Shown here in pieces: positions 7,970-17,246 of a DNA stretch of 64,000 nucleotides. Every line of letters starts with the position of its first letter. The first letter of the stretch is position 1. Position numbers and translations under genes: made by a program. The notes under the pieces are model-generated. The model saw nothing but the letters and a program-made list of their open reading frames with translations, was not told the origin of the DNA and made no database searches. The stretch is from Streptomyces venezuelae (lineage in GTDB: Bacteria; Actinomycetota; Actinomycetes; Streptomycetales; Streptomycetaceae): positions 2,232,001 through 2,296,000 of the forward strand of contig NZ_CP029191.1 of the NCBI RefSeq assembly GCF_008642335.1, read 5' to 3'.

Positions 7970-10003
7970 TCAGCCCTTTCGCAGTTCGGCCGGGCAGAGC
8001 CGGCGCGGCTCGTCGTCGCCCTTCAGGCGGGCGTCGACGCAGCCGCCCGGCAGCCCGCCGTGCGCCTTTGTGCCGAAGTTGGCCGTGACGGTCAGCGTGC
8101 CCCCGCCGAACACCGTGCGCTGGACCGAATTCCCGGCGGTATCGGCGGTCAGGCGCTCGTACGAGGTGAGGGGCTCGATGCCCGCGGCCTCGTGCAGCGG
8201 CGCGAAGTACTTCTGGAGCGCGGCGAGTTCGGCGCCGTGCTTCTTCAGGGACGGGCCGTCGAGGACGTAGTTGAGGGGGGTGTTGTAGAGCATCGCGGTC
8301 AGCGCGCGGTCGGTCTTCTGGTCCGGCAGCTTCTCGTACGAGAGCTCCCAGCGCTCGGCGTTGACGAGCGAGCCGTGCAGCGCGGTCTCGTAGAGCGGCA
8401 CGCGGTAGCGCGGGTCGTACATCGCCTTGGCGAGTTCGGCGGGCAATGCGACCGGCTTGAAGAAGACGCCGGGAGCGGTCTCCGGGTAGTAGCCGCCCCA
8501 CTTCTCGCGGTCCTTCTGCAGCTTCCACAGGCCGTCGGCGACCGGGGTGCCCGCGCCGTGGTCGAAGGCGAGGGCCTGGTTCGCCCAGGCTCCGGCGGTC
8601 TCCGAGCCGAGGACGAGGCCGCCCTTCCCGTGCTCCGCGATGCGCTTCATCCGCGCGAGGCGGTTCGTGCGGTCCTTCGCCTTGGTCATGCGGTGACCCT
8701 CGGCGTGGTCGCGGAAGAGTTCGCCGGTGGCGTCCACGTCGAGGAAGTAGCTGTCGGCGCCGTTGGCGACCATGGAGCGGGTGCGGTCAGCGAGGTGGTG
8801 CTCGCGCGGCTCGGACTGCTCGAAGGCCTGGGAGCTGAGGTAGCAGCCGCGGCCGCCGAACCCGGTCTCGGGCTTGCCCTCGGCGTCCCGCACGCAGTAG
8901 TCGGGGTAGACGGTGCCCGGCCAGGCGGAGGTGGGGCTGTCGGCGCTCTTCGGGTCCTGGCCGTTGGCGAACGAGTCGTAGGGGCCGACGAGGTAGCCGG
9001 CCTTCTCGGCGGCGCTCACCGCGGCCTTGTCCATGGGGTCCGGTCCCGCGTCGTAGCCGAGCCACATCCGGTCGACGCCGAGCCTGCGCAACTGCCGCAC
9101 GCCCTCCGCCTTGCGGGCGGTGCCCCAGGTGTAGGCGTGGAAGGCGCCGAGGAGTCTCTCCGTGGCGGGGTTCTTCGCGATCTTCCGCTTCAGGCTGCCG
9201 AGTCGGCCGCGCTCGGCGAGCCAGGAGCGGTAGTCGGCGGCGGGCGCCACGGGGTTGCCGTCGGTCAGGGCGAACGTGACGGTGTAGTCGCGGGTGCCCT
9301 CGCCGCGGTCGAAGGTGTGCCGCGCGGTGGTGCGCAGCCTTCCCTTGTCGGCGGTGAAGCCGAGGTCGGTGCCGATGTCGGTGGGGGTGAGGTAGCTGAC
9401 TCCGGTGCGCTTCCCGGTGTGCTTGCCGAGGGTGTAGCCCCACAGGGGCAGGGTGAGCCCTTCGCTCATGTCGACGGTGCTGCCCGCGAGTTGCCCCTTC
9501 CCCTTCGTCCAGAAGGCGTCCTTGACGGGTATGTCCAGGCCTTCTCCGCGGGGCAGTTGGAGCGAGGTGGCGGTGGCGTCGGTGCCGGTGACGGGCCAGC
9601 TGACGTCGGTGTCGCGGTGCGCCTTCATGCTGAGGGAGAGGCGGCCGTGGTCGGTGCGCGCGGTGACGTCGATGCCGCGCCCGGGGTAGCTCCAGCGGGC
9701 CCGGCCCTCGCCGGTACGGGTCACGGGGCCCGGCTTGCCGAGGTCGGTGCCGGCGGCGTCGGAGAGGGTGAGGGCACGTCCTGAGCCGGTGCGGGCGCGG
9801 ACGGCGAGCGTGGCGGTGTCGACGACCGCGGTGCCGCCGTCGAGGGAGAGTTCGACGTCGCGGCCGTGCGGCTCCTCCGCGCCCGCGGTGAAGGCGTAGG
9901 TCGTGGCGCCCGCAGCGGCGACAGCGAGGGCGATGGACAGGGCGAGGAAACGGGTCTCCGACCGCCTGCGGGCGTGGCCGGGAGAACTGCTCTTGTTGGG
10001 CAT
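7970..10003 (-). CDS. Membrane-anchored glycoside hydrolase related to GH101/GH129
   Basis: 677-residue exported protein with one N-terminal hydrophobic segment (about residues 18-42) serving as anchor or signal, then a beta-rich domain (ELSLDGGTAVVDTATLAVRA) and a TIM-barrel-like catalytic part with LGVDRMWLGYDAGPDP, GADSYFLDVDATGELF and GGLVLGSETAGAWA. The acidic residues in SYFLDVDA and LGSETAGA occupy positions where retaining barrel hydrolases carry nucleophile and acid. The layout matches endo-alpha-N-acetylgalactosaminidase-related proteins (GH101/GH129). Substrate unknown. Its 5' side has a direct repeat TCTAAGAAC/TCTTAAGAAC (10026-10045) that may be regulatory. It is convergent with ddaH (11-nt gap). 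Confidence 0.72.
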   Translation of the reverse strand: MPNKSSSPGHARRRSETRFLALSIALAVAAAGATTYAFTAGAEEPHGRDVELSLDGGTAVVDTATLAVRARTGSGRALTLSDAAGTDLGKPGPVTRTGEGRARWSYPGRGIDVTARTDHGRLSLSMKAHRDTDVSWPVTGTDATATSLQLPRGEGLDIPVKDAFWTKGKGQLAGSTVDMSEGLTLPLWGYTLGKHTGKRTGVSYLTPTDIGTDLGFTADKGRLRTTARHTFDRGEGTRDYTVTFALTDGNPVAPAADYRSWLAERGRLGSLKRKIAKNPATERLLGAFHAYTWGTARKAEGVRQLRRLGVDRMWLGYDAGPDPMDKAAVSAAEKAGYLVGPYDSFANGQDPKSADSPTSAWPGTVYPDYCVRDAEGKPETGFGGRGCYLSSQAFEQSEPREHHLADRTRSMVANGADSYFLDVDATGELFRDHAEGHRMTKAKDRTNRLARMKRIAEHGKGGLVLGSETAGAWANQALAFDHGAGTPVADGLWKLQKDREKWGGYYPETAPGVFFKPVALPAELAKAMYDPRYRVPLYETALHGSLVNAERWELSYEKLPDQKTDRALTAMLYNTPLNYVLDGPSLKKHGAELAALQKYFAPLHEAAGIEPLTSYERLTADTAGNSVQRTVFGGGTLTVTANFGTKAHGGLPGGCVDARLKGDDEPRRLCPAELRKG

Positions 10004-10184
10004 GGAGTAGTGGATAGTCGCCGCCTCTAAGAACCTCTTAAGAACGGGGACGGCTCGGCCGGGAGCAGGGGCGGTTCAGCCACCTGGCCGACTTCGTGCT
10101 AACAATACGAACGCAACATCGCACCACCACAACCAAAAAGTCGGGTCCCACCGGGGCCCAGGGGGAAGAAGAGGTATCAGCGCA

Positions 10185-10679
10185 GTGAACCGCATGCGCA
10201 CGTCCGCCGCAGTTCTGGCCACCGCGGGGGCGCTCACCGCCGCTCAGCTGGGCCTGGCCGGGTCCGCTTCCGCGGCGTCCGGGCCGACCGTCAAATCCGC
10301 GCCGCGGGCCGTCGACGGCTGCCCGATCGACATCGTCTACCCGAAGCGCTTCTCGTACGACCGGTACGGGAACGTCACCAACGGTGGCCTGTACTTCGGC
10401 ATCAAGAGCAAGACGACGAAGAGCATCAAGAAGGTCACCTTCACGGTGACCAACACGAAGAACGTCCGCTTCCGCACGGCGAAGCCGACGGGCGGCAAGA
10501 TCACGCACCGCACGACGAAGACCGTCTCGGTCTACGACAAGACCTTCACGGGCAAGCAGAAGCTCGGCTTCAAGGTGCAGACGCGGCTGCTCAACACCCG
10601 TTCGTTCGGTGTGAAGTTCACCCTGCGCGGGTCCGGCTGGAACTGCGCGGTGAACCAGGGGACCTGGGGCCCCAGGTAG
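10185..10679 (+). CDS. Small secreted protein, function unknown
   Basis: 164-residue exported protein with a Sec signal (MRTSAAVLATAGALTAAQ, cleavage near GSASA-AS) and a basic beta-rich mature region (KTTKSIKKVTFTVTNTKN, then TVSVYDKTFTGKQKLG) with two cysteines (DGCPID and WNCAV) likely joined. The pattern suggests an immunoglobulin-like beta sandwich. Start GTG 10185 follows GAAGAAGAGG; ATG 10194 is an alternative. It is convergent with the Rsm22 gene with a 1-nt gap. No enzyme motif seen. Confidence 0.75.
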   Translation: MNRMRTSAAVLATAGALTAAQLGLAGSASAASGPTVKSAPRAVDGCPIDIVYPKRFSYDRYGNVTNGGLYFGIKSKTTKSIKKVTFTVTNTKNVRFRTAKPTGGKITHRTTKTVSVYDKTFTGKQKLGFKVQTRLLNTRSFGVKFTLRGSGWNCAVNQGTWGPR

Positions 10680-10680
10680 T

Positions 10681-11697
10681 TCACTCCGCGGACCGGGGCG
10701 GCCACGCGTCGCCCCAGTCCGCGTCGCGCGCCGCGCGGTAGAGGGGACCGTGGCGCTTGGTCACGGTCTTCCTGCGCAGCGCCTCGTCCGGTTCGCACAG
10801 GTCGAGGAGGACCTGACCCTTGCGGATCTGCGGGCGGCGCACGATGCGCGTGGGCGCGGGGTCCGGGTCGAAGCGGACCGCGGCGACGTAACTGAACTTC
10901 TCGTCCTCGTACGCCAGGGAGCCGCCCTTGACCTGGCGGTGCAGGGACGATCTGCTGACCCGCGCGGAGAAGTGGCACCAGTCCGTGCCGGGCTCGATGG
11001 GGCAGGCGGCGCTGTGCGGGCAGGGCGCGGCGACGCGGTAGCCCGCGGCGATGAGGCGGTCGCGTGCCTCGATGACGCGGTGGTAGCCGTCGGGGGTGCC
11101 GGGCTCGATGACGACGACGGCCTGTTCCGCCGCGTCGGCGGCGGCGTCGACGACGGATCGCCGGTCGGCTTCGGTGAGCTCGCCCAGCACATACGACACG
11201 GTGACGAGATCGGTGCTCTCCATCGCGAGCGCCGCTCCGATACGGGAGCGCTGCCACTGCACGCCGCGCAGCTGGGGCGCCGCGTCGGCCAGCTCCCGCC
11301 CGAGAGCGAGCGCGGGTTCGGCCCAGTCGAGCACGGTTACGGGCCGCTCCCCCGCCCAGGTCGCGGCGACGGCCCACGTGGCCGCGCCGGTCCCGCCGCC
11401 CACGTCCACGTGACTCCCGGGCGCCCACCCGTTCGGCGCCGCGTCCGCCAGCGCACCGAGCGCGCTCCGAACGGCTTCGAACGTCGCGGGCATCCGGTAC
11501 GCCGCGTAGGCCGCGACATCCGCCCGGTCCCGCAGAATCGGCGCGTCGGTAGGGGTGCGCCCCCGGTAGTTGGCGATCAGCCGCTCGACGGCCTGGGCCG
11601 CCTGTCGCGGCGGAAGACCGTCCAGAAGCCCGGCGAGGGCGGCGCGCAGAATCTCGGCCGTGGAGGCGGCGGCCGTGGCGGGGGTGGGGACGTTCAC
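10681..11697 (-). CDS. Rsm22-family ribosome-associated methyltransferase-like protein
   Basis: 338-residue protein of the small-ribosomal-subunit Rsm22 family. It has a Rossmann SAM site (VDVGGGTGAATWA near residue 100, then VTVLDWAEPALALG) and LVTVSYVLGEL. The Cys cluster CPHSAACPIEPGTDWC near residues 230-245 matches the probable Fe-S ligands of the family, followed by HFSARVSRSSLHR. The mitochondrial member is needed for small-subunit assembly; the bacterial role is little studied. ATG 11697 gives a complete N-terminus. A repeat-rich 341-bp gap lies upstream. Confidence 0.88.
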   Translation of the reverse strand: MNVPTPATAAASTAEILRAALAGLLDGLPPRQAAQAVERLIANYRGRTPTDAPILRDRADVAAYAAYRMPATFEAVRSALGALADAAPNGWAPGSHVDVGGGTGAATWAVAATWAGERPVTVLDWAEPALALGRELADAAPQLRGVQWQRSRIGAALAMESTDLVTVSYVLGELTEADRRSVVDAAADAAEQAVVVIEPGTPDGYHRVIEARDRLIAAGYRVAAPCPHSAACPIEPGTDWCHFSARVSRSSLHRQVKGGSLAYEDEKFSYVAAVRFDPDPAPTRIVRRPQIRKGQVLLDLCEPDEALRRKTVTKRHGPLYRAARDADWGDAWPPRSAE

Positions 11698-11715
11698 CCG
11701 GTGATTCTACGGGCC

Positions 11716-11957
11716 GCGACGCGTCTGCCCGGCCCGGGCGGTCCAGCGACTGCGGCCCCGTCGTGGCCGCTCGCGCAGTTCCCCGCGCCCCTGAAATCCC
11801 CCCGGCACCGCCAAGGGGACGCGACGCGTCTGCCCGGCCCGGGCTGTTCGACAGGTGCGGACCCGTCGTGGCTGGTCGCGCAGTTCCCCGCGCCCCTAAA
11901 ACGTCCCCGGCACCGCTGGCAGGGGCTGGTTGCTTGGGGGCGCGGGGGACTGCGCGA
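11716..11957. repeat. Streptomyces-type intergenic repeat: two 105-bp tandem units and a long inverted repeat
   Basis: Two imperfect direct copies with a 105-bp period start at 11716 and 11821 (both begin GCGACGCGTCTGCCCGGCCC and contain GCGCAGTTCCCCGCGCCCCT). The second copy pairs with a downstream complement: 11876-11896 against 11937-11957, 20 of 21 bases complementary, around a 40-nt loop. This GCGCAGTTCCCCGCGCCCC family is common between Streptomyces genes and may act as terminator. It occupies most of the 341-bp gap 11698-12038; no gene is seen there. Confidence 0.8.
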
Positions 11958-12038
11958 GCGGGCGGCGTCGGGCCGCAGACGCCGGCGCAGTTCAGGCGGG
12001 CAGACGAGCCCGCGTCACCGCCGCGGGCAAGCGCAGCG

Positions 12039-13172
12039 CTACCGCCCTCGCGCCGCGCGAGCAAGCCGCGTGGCCGCTGCCGCCCGCGGCGCGTTGTCCG
12101 GGGGCCGCCGGCGCGGGTGGACCGTGTTGGCGAGCAGAACCAAGAACGTGTCCGTCGACGGGTCGAGCACCAGCGACGTCCCCGTGAACCCCGTGTGGCC
12201 CGCCGCCCCCCGCCCCGCGAGCTCCCCCATGAACCACGGCTGGTCGATGCCGAACCCGAGGCCGGATCCCGCGAGCATCAGTTCGACGAAGTCGGGGCCG
12301 AGGATGCGGGCCCGGCCGTACGACCCGCCGCACAGCAGCGTGCGGCAGAGCACCGCCAGGTCCCGCGCCGTCGAGAAGAGCCCCGCGTGCCCGGCGACAC
12401 CGCCGAGCGCCCACGCGTTCTCGTCGTGAACGGTGCCGCGCAGCATCCCGCGGTCGGCCTTCGCCCAGGGCTTGCGCTGGTCCTCCGTCGCCGCCGCGTC
12501 GGGGCGCGGCCCGAAGCCCGTGGCGGTCATGCCGAGCGGCCGGGTGATGCCCTCGCGGATGAGGTCGTCCAGGGGGCGGCGGGTGAGGCGCTCCAGGATG
12601 TGCTGGAGGAGCAGCATGTTCAGGTCGGAGTAGACGTAGTCGCCGGGGGCGGTGACAGGGGCCTCGGCGCGCAGCGCCGCGAGGCGTGCCGCGGAGTCGG
12701 GGCAGTCGTACAGCGGCAGCTCGGGCCGCAGCCCGGAGGTGTGGGTGAGCAGCTGGCGCACCGTGATGCGGTGCTGCGCCGCGGCCGTGAACTCGGGAAC
12801 GTACGCCCCGACGAGCGCGTCGATGCCGAGCGTGCCGCGCTCCAGCTGCTGCACGGCGGCGACGGTCGTGAACAGTTTGGTGAGCGAGGCGAGGTCGAAG
12901 GGCGTGGTGGTGCGCATCGGGACCCGCCATTCGGGGGGCAGCTCGACGCCGCGGTCCGTCTCCGGGTCGTACGAGGCGTAGCGCACCGCCCACCCCGCCG
13001 CCTCCTCCGCCGCGATGACGGGCCCGCGGCCCACGAGGACGACGGCGCCCGCGCACCACGGTCTCGGCCCGCGCGTCAGGTCGGCCACCTCGGCGACGAG
13101 GCGGCCGATCTCGTCGGGGTCGAGGCCCGCGCGGTCCGGGGTGCCGGGGCGCAGGAGTCTGGGTGCGCTCAG
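12039..13172 (-). CDS. Serine hydrolase, class C beta-lactamase / penicillin-binding-protein fold
   Basis: Roughly 377-residue beta-lactamase-family protein. Active-site motifs are all present: SLTK (SxxK) in FDLASLTKLFT, YSD in YVYSDLN for the YxN motif, and HTG in AAGHTGFTG for the KTG box. Members include esterases, D-aminopeptidases and cell-wall enzymes; substrate is unknown. No signal peptide is evident. The start is uncertain: CTG 13172 overlaps the MFS stop as CTGA, where relatives usually have ATGA or GTGA, while ATG 13238 lies inside the MFS gene and adds 22 residues. The large upstream open frame is a shadow of the MFS gene. Translational coupling with the exporter is likely. Confidence 0.85.
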   Translation of the reverse strand: MSAPRLLRPGTPDRAGLDPDEIGRLVAEVADLTRGPRPWCAGAVVLVGRGPVIAAEEAAGWAVRYASYDPETDRGVELPPEWRVPMRTTTPFDLASLTKLFTTVAAVQQLERGTLGIDALVGAYVPEFTAAAQHRITVRQLLTHTSGLRPELPLYDCPDSAARLAALRAEAPVTAPGDYVYSDLNMLLLQHILERLTRRPLDDLIREGITRPLGMTATGFGPRPDAAATEDQRKPWAKADRGMLRGTVHDENAWALGGVAGHAGLFSTARDLAVLCRTLLCGGSYGRARILGPDFVELMLAGSGLGFGIDQPWFMGELAGRGAAGHTGFTGTSLVLDPSTDTFLVLLANTVHPRRRPPDNAPRAAAATRLARAARGR

Positions 13173-14467
13173 TGGTCCGCCTCCGTCGCGTGCGTCGTGG
13201 GTCCGTGCTGCCAGGGGCGGCACAGTCCTACGAAGCATGCGATGGCTGCCAGCGCGCAGGCCAGCTGGACCACGGCCATCGGGACGGCCGTGTCCTCGCC
13301 CGCGATGCCGACGAGCGGCGAGGCGACGGCGCCGACGAGGAAGGAGGAGGTGCCGAGGAGTGCGGAGGCGGAGCCCGCGGCGTGCGGGGTGCGGATGAGG
13401 GCGAGGGACTGGGTGTTGGGCAGGGTGAGGCCCATCGACGACATGAGGACGAAGAGTCCGGCGGCGACGGGGAGCAGGCCGACGTCGCCGAAGACGCCGG
13501 TCGTCATGAGGAGGAGCGCGACCGCGGCGACGGTGACCATGGCGAGGCCGACGGCGAGGACCTTGTTGAGGCTGGTGCGGCCGACGAGGACCTTGCCGTT
13601 GATCTGGCCCGCGGCGATCAGTCCGACGGAGTTGACGCCGAAGAGGAGGCTGAAGGTCTGCGGGGACGCGCCGTAGATCTCCTGGATCACGAAGGGCGAT
13701 GCGGAGATGTACGCGAAGAGTGCGGCGAACGCGAAGCCGCCCGCGATCATGTAGCCGGCGAAGACGCGGTCGGCGAGGAGCGACTTCATGGTGCGCAGCG
13801 CCTCGACGGTGCCGCCGCCGTGCCGCTTCTCGGGGGCGAGGGTCTCGGGGAGGCGGCGCCAGACCAGCAGGGTCAGGGCGGTACCGACGACCGTGAGGAC
13901 GACGAAGATGCCGCGCCAGTCGGTGAAGCGGAGCACCTGGCCGCCGATGAGGGGCGCGGCGACGGGGGCGACGCCGGAGATCAGCATCAGGGTGGAGAAG
14001 AAGCGGGCCATGGCCACGCCGTCGTACAGGTCGCGGACGATCGCGCGGGCGATGACGATGCCGGCGGAGCCCGCGAGGCCCTGGAGCAGCCGGAAGCCGA
14101 TGAGGAGCTCGGCGGTGGGTGCGAACGCGCAGGTCGCGGTGGCGATGACGTAGACGAGGAGGCCGATGAGGAGCGGGCGGCGGCGGCCCCACTTGTCGCT
14201 CATGGGGCCGACGACGAGCTGGCCGAGTGCCATGCCCATGAGGCAGGCGGTGAGAGTCAGCTGGACGGTCGCGGCCGGGGCGCTCAGGGCGTCGGTGACC
14301 TCCGGCAGCGCCGGCAGGTACATGTCCATGGAGAGCGCGGGGACGGCGGTGAGGCCGCCGAGCACGAGGGTGACCAGGGCTCCGGTACGGCGGAGGGCGG
14401 CGGGGCCGGATGGCTCCGCCGCCTTCGTTATCGCGTGGTCTTCGGTGGCCTGCCCGAGCTCAGGCAT
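13169..14467 (-). CDS. Bcr/CflA-family multidrug MFS exporter
   Basis: 432-residue major facilitator transporter. N-terminal TM1 region reads PALSMDMYLPALPEVTDAL, the hallmark of the Bcr/CflA drug-efflux group, followed by VGPMSDKWGRRRPLLIG (motif A, loop 2-3) and RLLQGLAGSAGIVIARAI. Twelve hydrophobic segments can be counted. It likely exports drugs or small metabolites by proton antiport. Start ATG 14467; it overlaps the downstream serine hydrolase by 4 nt. Confidence 0.92.
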   Translation of the reverse strand: MPELGQATEDHAITKAAEPSGPAALRRTGALVTLVLGGLTAVPALSMDMYLPALPEVTDALSAPAATVQLTLTACLMGMALGQLVVGPMSDKWGRRRPLLIGLLVYVIATATCAFAPTAELLIGFRLLQGLAGSAGIVIARAIVRDLYDGVAMARFFSTLMLISGVAPVAAPLIGGQVLRFTDWRGIFVVLTVVGTALTLLVWRRLPETLAPEKRHGGGTVEALRTMKSLLADRVFAGYMIAGGFAFAALFAYISASPFVIQEIYGASPQTFSLLFGVNSVGLIAAGQINGKVLVGRTSLNKVLAVGLAMVTVAAVALLLMTTGVFGDVGLLPVAAGLFVLMSSMGLTLPNTQSLALIRTPHAAGSASALLGTSSFLVGAVASPLVGIAGEDTAVPMAVVQLACALAAIACFVGLCRPWQHGPTTHATEADH

Positions 14468-14549
14468 CGCGCCCCTCCCAGTCGCTGCGTTTCGCCTCTG
14501 CCGGCTTCTATCGTCGCAGCTGTGGGCGGGTGGTCCGGACCGCTTTCCG

Positions 14550-16184
14550 CTACGCCGGGTGCAGGCCCGGCTTCCCCGCCTCCGTCACGAAGGACGCCGC
14601 CGTGCTGATGGGGGCGCCCGGCTTGCTGATCTGGGGGACCGTCTTGAAGTCGGCGAGGGCGGAGTCGCGGTCGAGGGCGACGGTCACGTAGCCGCGGCGG
14701 CCGTTGTAGAACTTCATGTGCGGGTTGGCCTTCATGAGCGTCTCCCAGTTGGCCGGCTTGTCGGCGCCGTCCTTGCCGCTCGCGATGGAGGTGGCGACGA
14801 TCTCCGTGCCGACGTTCTTCGAGGACGGGTCGTCGAAGTCGTCCTTGATGTCGAAGGCGTAGCCGACGTGGACGTCGCCGGTGAGGACCATGAGGTTGTC
14901 GATGCCCGCGGCCTCGGCGCCCGCGAGGACCCGGTTGCGGGAGGCGCGGTAGCCGTCCCAGGCGTCCATGGAGAGCTTGGCCTGCGCGTTGAGGTCCAGC
15001 CTGCGCTCGGAGAAGGCGACCTGCTGCGGGACGACGTTCCACAGGGCGTTCGAGCGCCGCCAGCCGTCGAGGAGCCAGCGCTCCTGGGTGGCGCCGGTGA
15101 TGCTGCGCGCCGGGTCGTCCGACTCGGGGCCCGGGACGTGGGCCTTGTCGCCGTAGGCCTGGTCGGAGCGGTACTGGCGGGTGTCCAGGATGTCGAACTG
15201 GGCGAGGCGGCCCCAGGTGAGGCGCCGGTAGAGCTGCAGGTCGGGTCCGCTCGGCGTCTGCGCGCGGCGCAGCGGCTGGTTCTCCCAGTAGGCGCGGTAG
15301 GCGGCGGCGCGGCGGAGCAGGAACTCGGCCGGCGGGTCGTCGTTCTCGGAGATGTCGTCGGCGTAGTTGTTCTCGGTCTCGTGGTCGTCCCAGGTGACGA
15401 CGAAGGGGTGCGCGGCGTGTGCGGCGCGCAGGTCGGGGTCGTGCTTGTAGAGGGCGTACCGCAGGCGGTAGTCCTCCAGGGTCTTCGTCTCCTTGTTGAA
15501 GTGTGCGGGCAGCGTGCGGTCGGTGTAGTTGCGGGCGCCGCCGGTCGCGTCGACCGCGTACTCGTAGAGGTAGTCGCCGAGGTGGAAGACGACGTCGACG
15601 TCGTCCTGGGCGAGGTGCTTGTAGGCGGTGAAGTAGCCGTCGTGGTACGCCTGGCAGGAGACGGCGGCGAGGGTGAGGCTCCCGGCGCGGCTGACTGCGG
15701 CGGGCGCGGTGCGGGTGCGGCCCGTCTCGCTGATCCAGCTGCCCGTCCTGAAGCGGAACCAGTAGGTGCGGCCCGGGAGCAGGTGTTCCGCCTCGACGTG
15801 CACGGTGTGGCTGAACTCGGGGTGCGCGGTGACCGTGCCCCGTCTGGCGACGCGGCGGAAGCGGGCGTCGTGGGCGATCTCCCACTGGACGGTGACGCGC
15901 CGGCGCGGGAGGCCGCCGCCGGGCTCGTAGGGGGCGGGGGCGAGTCGGGTCCAGAGCAGGACCGAGGTGGGCTGCGGGTCGCCCGAGGCGACACCGAGGG
16001 TGAAGGGGTTGTCCGCGATGCGGCGGGCGTCGAGCTCGGCCGCGCCCGCGACGCCCGCGGTGGGCAGGTTGGTCGCGAAGGCGAGCGCGGCGGCGGCGCC
16101 CGTGACGGTGAGGAAACGGCGGCGTCCCAGGTGCTGGGCGGCGGCCCGGATCTCGGATGCGTGCTGCTGGCCTGTGTTGGTCAT
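14550..16184 (-). CDS. phoD: PhoD-type alkaline phosphatase/phosphodiesterase
   Basis: 544-residue secreted metallophosphoesterase of the PhoD family, releasing phosphate from organic esters outside the cell. A twin-arginine signal ([15 protein letters not shown]) leads to export of the folded protein. An N-terminal PhoD_N beta domain ([20 protein letters not shown]) precedes the metal site with [26 protein letters not shown] and [11 protein letters not shown], which supply Fe/Ca ligands. In Streptomyces phoD genes usually answer to PhoP; I did not find clear PHO boxes upstream. A hairpin directly overlaps its ribosome site. Confidence 0.93.
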   Translation of the reverse strand: MTNTGQQHASEIRAAAQHLGRRRFLTVTGAAAALAFATNLPTAGVAGAAELDARRIADNPFTLGVASGDPQPTSVLLWTRLAPAPYEPGGGLPRRRVTVQWEIAHDARFRRVARRGTVTAHPEFSHTVHVEAEHLLPGRTYWFRFRTGSWISETGRTRTAPAAVSRAGSLTLAAVSCQAYHDGYFTAYKHLAQDDVDVVFHLGDYLYEYAVDATGGARNYTDRTLPAHFNKETKTLEDYRLRYALYKHDPDLRAAHAAHPFVVTWDDHETENNYADDISENDDPPAEFLLRRAAAYRAYWENQPLRRAQTPSGPDLQLYRRLTWGRLAQFDILDTRQYRSDQAYGDKAHVPGPESDDPARSITGATQERWLLDGWRRSNALWNVVPQQVAFSERRLDLNAQAKLSMDAWDGYRASRNRVLAGAEAAGIDNLMVLTGDVHVGYAFDIKDDFDDPSSKNVGTEIVATSIASGKDGADKPANWETLMKANPHMKFYNGRRGYVTVALDRDSALADFKTVPQISKPGAPISTAASFVTEAGKPGLHPA

Positions 16185-16192
16185 GTGGCCCT

Positions 16193-16215
16193 CCCCTGAC
16201 GATTGGTGTCAGGGG
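16193..16215 (-). promoter_or_regulatory. Hairpin covering the phoD ribosome site
   Basis: On the coding strand CCCCTGAC, loop ACCAATC, GTCAGGGG forms an 8-bp perfect stem; its right arm overlaps the ribosome site AGGGGAGGG (16189-16197) ahead of ATG 16184. Translation could be dampened by the fold. Confidence 0.55.
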
Positions 16216-16317
16216 CATGGAAGTGGTGGGGGACGACGCGCGACTGTCGCGTACACAACACCCGTATGGCGGGCGGATGATGTCCGTGTGGACGCCCCTC
16301 CCGTACGCTGCGGGGCC

Positions 16318-17139
16318 ATGAACGCTGAGCGAACTGACGCATCGAACGGGTCGGGGACCACCCCTTCCGGAGCCTCGTCCAAGGTCGCCGTGGTGACCGG
16401 CGCCGGGTCCGGAATCGGCCGTTCCGTCGCCCTCGAACTGCTCGCCGCGGGCTGGTCCGTCGCGCTCGCGGGCCGCCGCACGGAGACCCTGGAGGAGACG
16501 GCGGCCCTCGCGGCGGCCGCGTCGGGCGCACGGGACGACGCGGTTCTCCGCGTACGGACGGACGTCTCGCGCCCCGAGGACGTGACGGCCCTCTTCTCCC
16601 GCGTCGCCGCCGGATTCGGCCGTCTGGACCTCCTCTTCAACAACGCCGGCACGTTCGGCCCCGGCGGCGTCCCGGTCGAGGAACTCCCCTACGACGCCTG
16701 GCGCCACGTCGTCGACACCAACCTGAACGGCGCGTTCCTGTGCGCGCAGGCGGCGTTCCGCCAGATGAAGGAGCAGGACCCGCAGGGCGGCCGCATCATC
16801 AACAACGGCTCCATCTCGGCCCACGCCCCGCGCCCGAACTCGGTGGCGTACACGGCGACGAAGCACGCCCTGACCGGTCTGACGAAGTCACTCTCCCTGG
16901 ACGGCAGGCCGTACCGCATCGCGGTCGGCCAGATCGACATCGGCAACGCCGCGACCGACATGACCGAACGCATGCAGTCCGGAATTCTCCAGGCGAACGG
17001 CCAGTTGGCGAGCGAGCCGGTGATGGACGTGACGGACGTGGCCCGCACGGTGCGGCACATGGCGGAACTGCCCCTGGAGGCGAACGTTCAGTTCGCGACG
17101 GTCCTCGCGACGAACATGCCGTACGTCGGCAGAGGCTGA
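16318..17139 (+). CDS. Short-chain dehydrogenase/reductase
   Basis: 273-residue classical SDR. Motifs: TGAGSGIG cofactor site, NNAG in [10 protein letters not shown], Ser of [10 protein letters not shown], and YTATK (Y-x-x-x-K) as the catalytic pair; the C-terminal region is typical of FabG-like proteins. The AGRR after the second strand suggests NADP(H). Substrate unknown. Start ATG 16318 has TACGCT 8 nt upstream, consistent with leaderless transcription. The phoD gene diverges from it. Confidence 0.92.
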   Translation: MNAERTDASNGSGTTPSGASSKVAVVTGAGSGIGRSVALELLAAGWSVALAGRRTETLEETAALAAAASGARDDAVLRVRTDVSRPEDVTALFSRVAAGFGRLDLLFNNAGTFGPGGVPVEELPYDAWRHVVDTNLNGAFLCAQAAFRQMKEQDPQGGRIINNGSISAHAPRPNSVAYTATKHALTGLTKSLSLDGRPYRIAVGQIDIGNAATDMTERMQSGILQANGQLASEPVMDVTDVARTVRHMAELPLEANVQFATVLATNMPYVGRG

Positions 17140-17246
17140 GACGACGAGATCTCCACAAGTGGAATAGGAAGTACCGCATCAATCCGCGCCAGTGCTCCCC
17201 TTATGCTCAGTTCCTCTCCACGAGAACTTCACACTTGGAGCACTCC

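Noticed and set aside
12039..14192. 717-residue open frame covering the serine hydrolase and the MFS gene
   Set aside because: The first 340 residues are Arg/Pro-rich antiframe of the MFS gene; only the last part has hydrolase motifs.
16185..16320. PHO boxes before phoD
   Set aside because: Looked for GTTCACC-type direct repeats in the divergent region; none is convincing.
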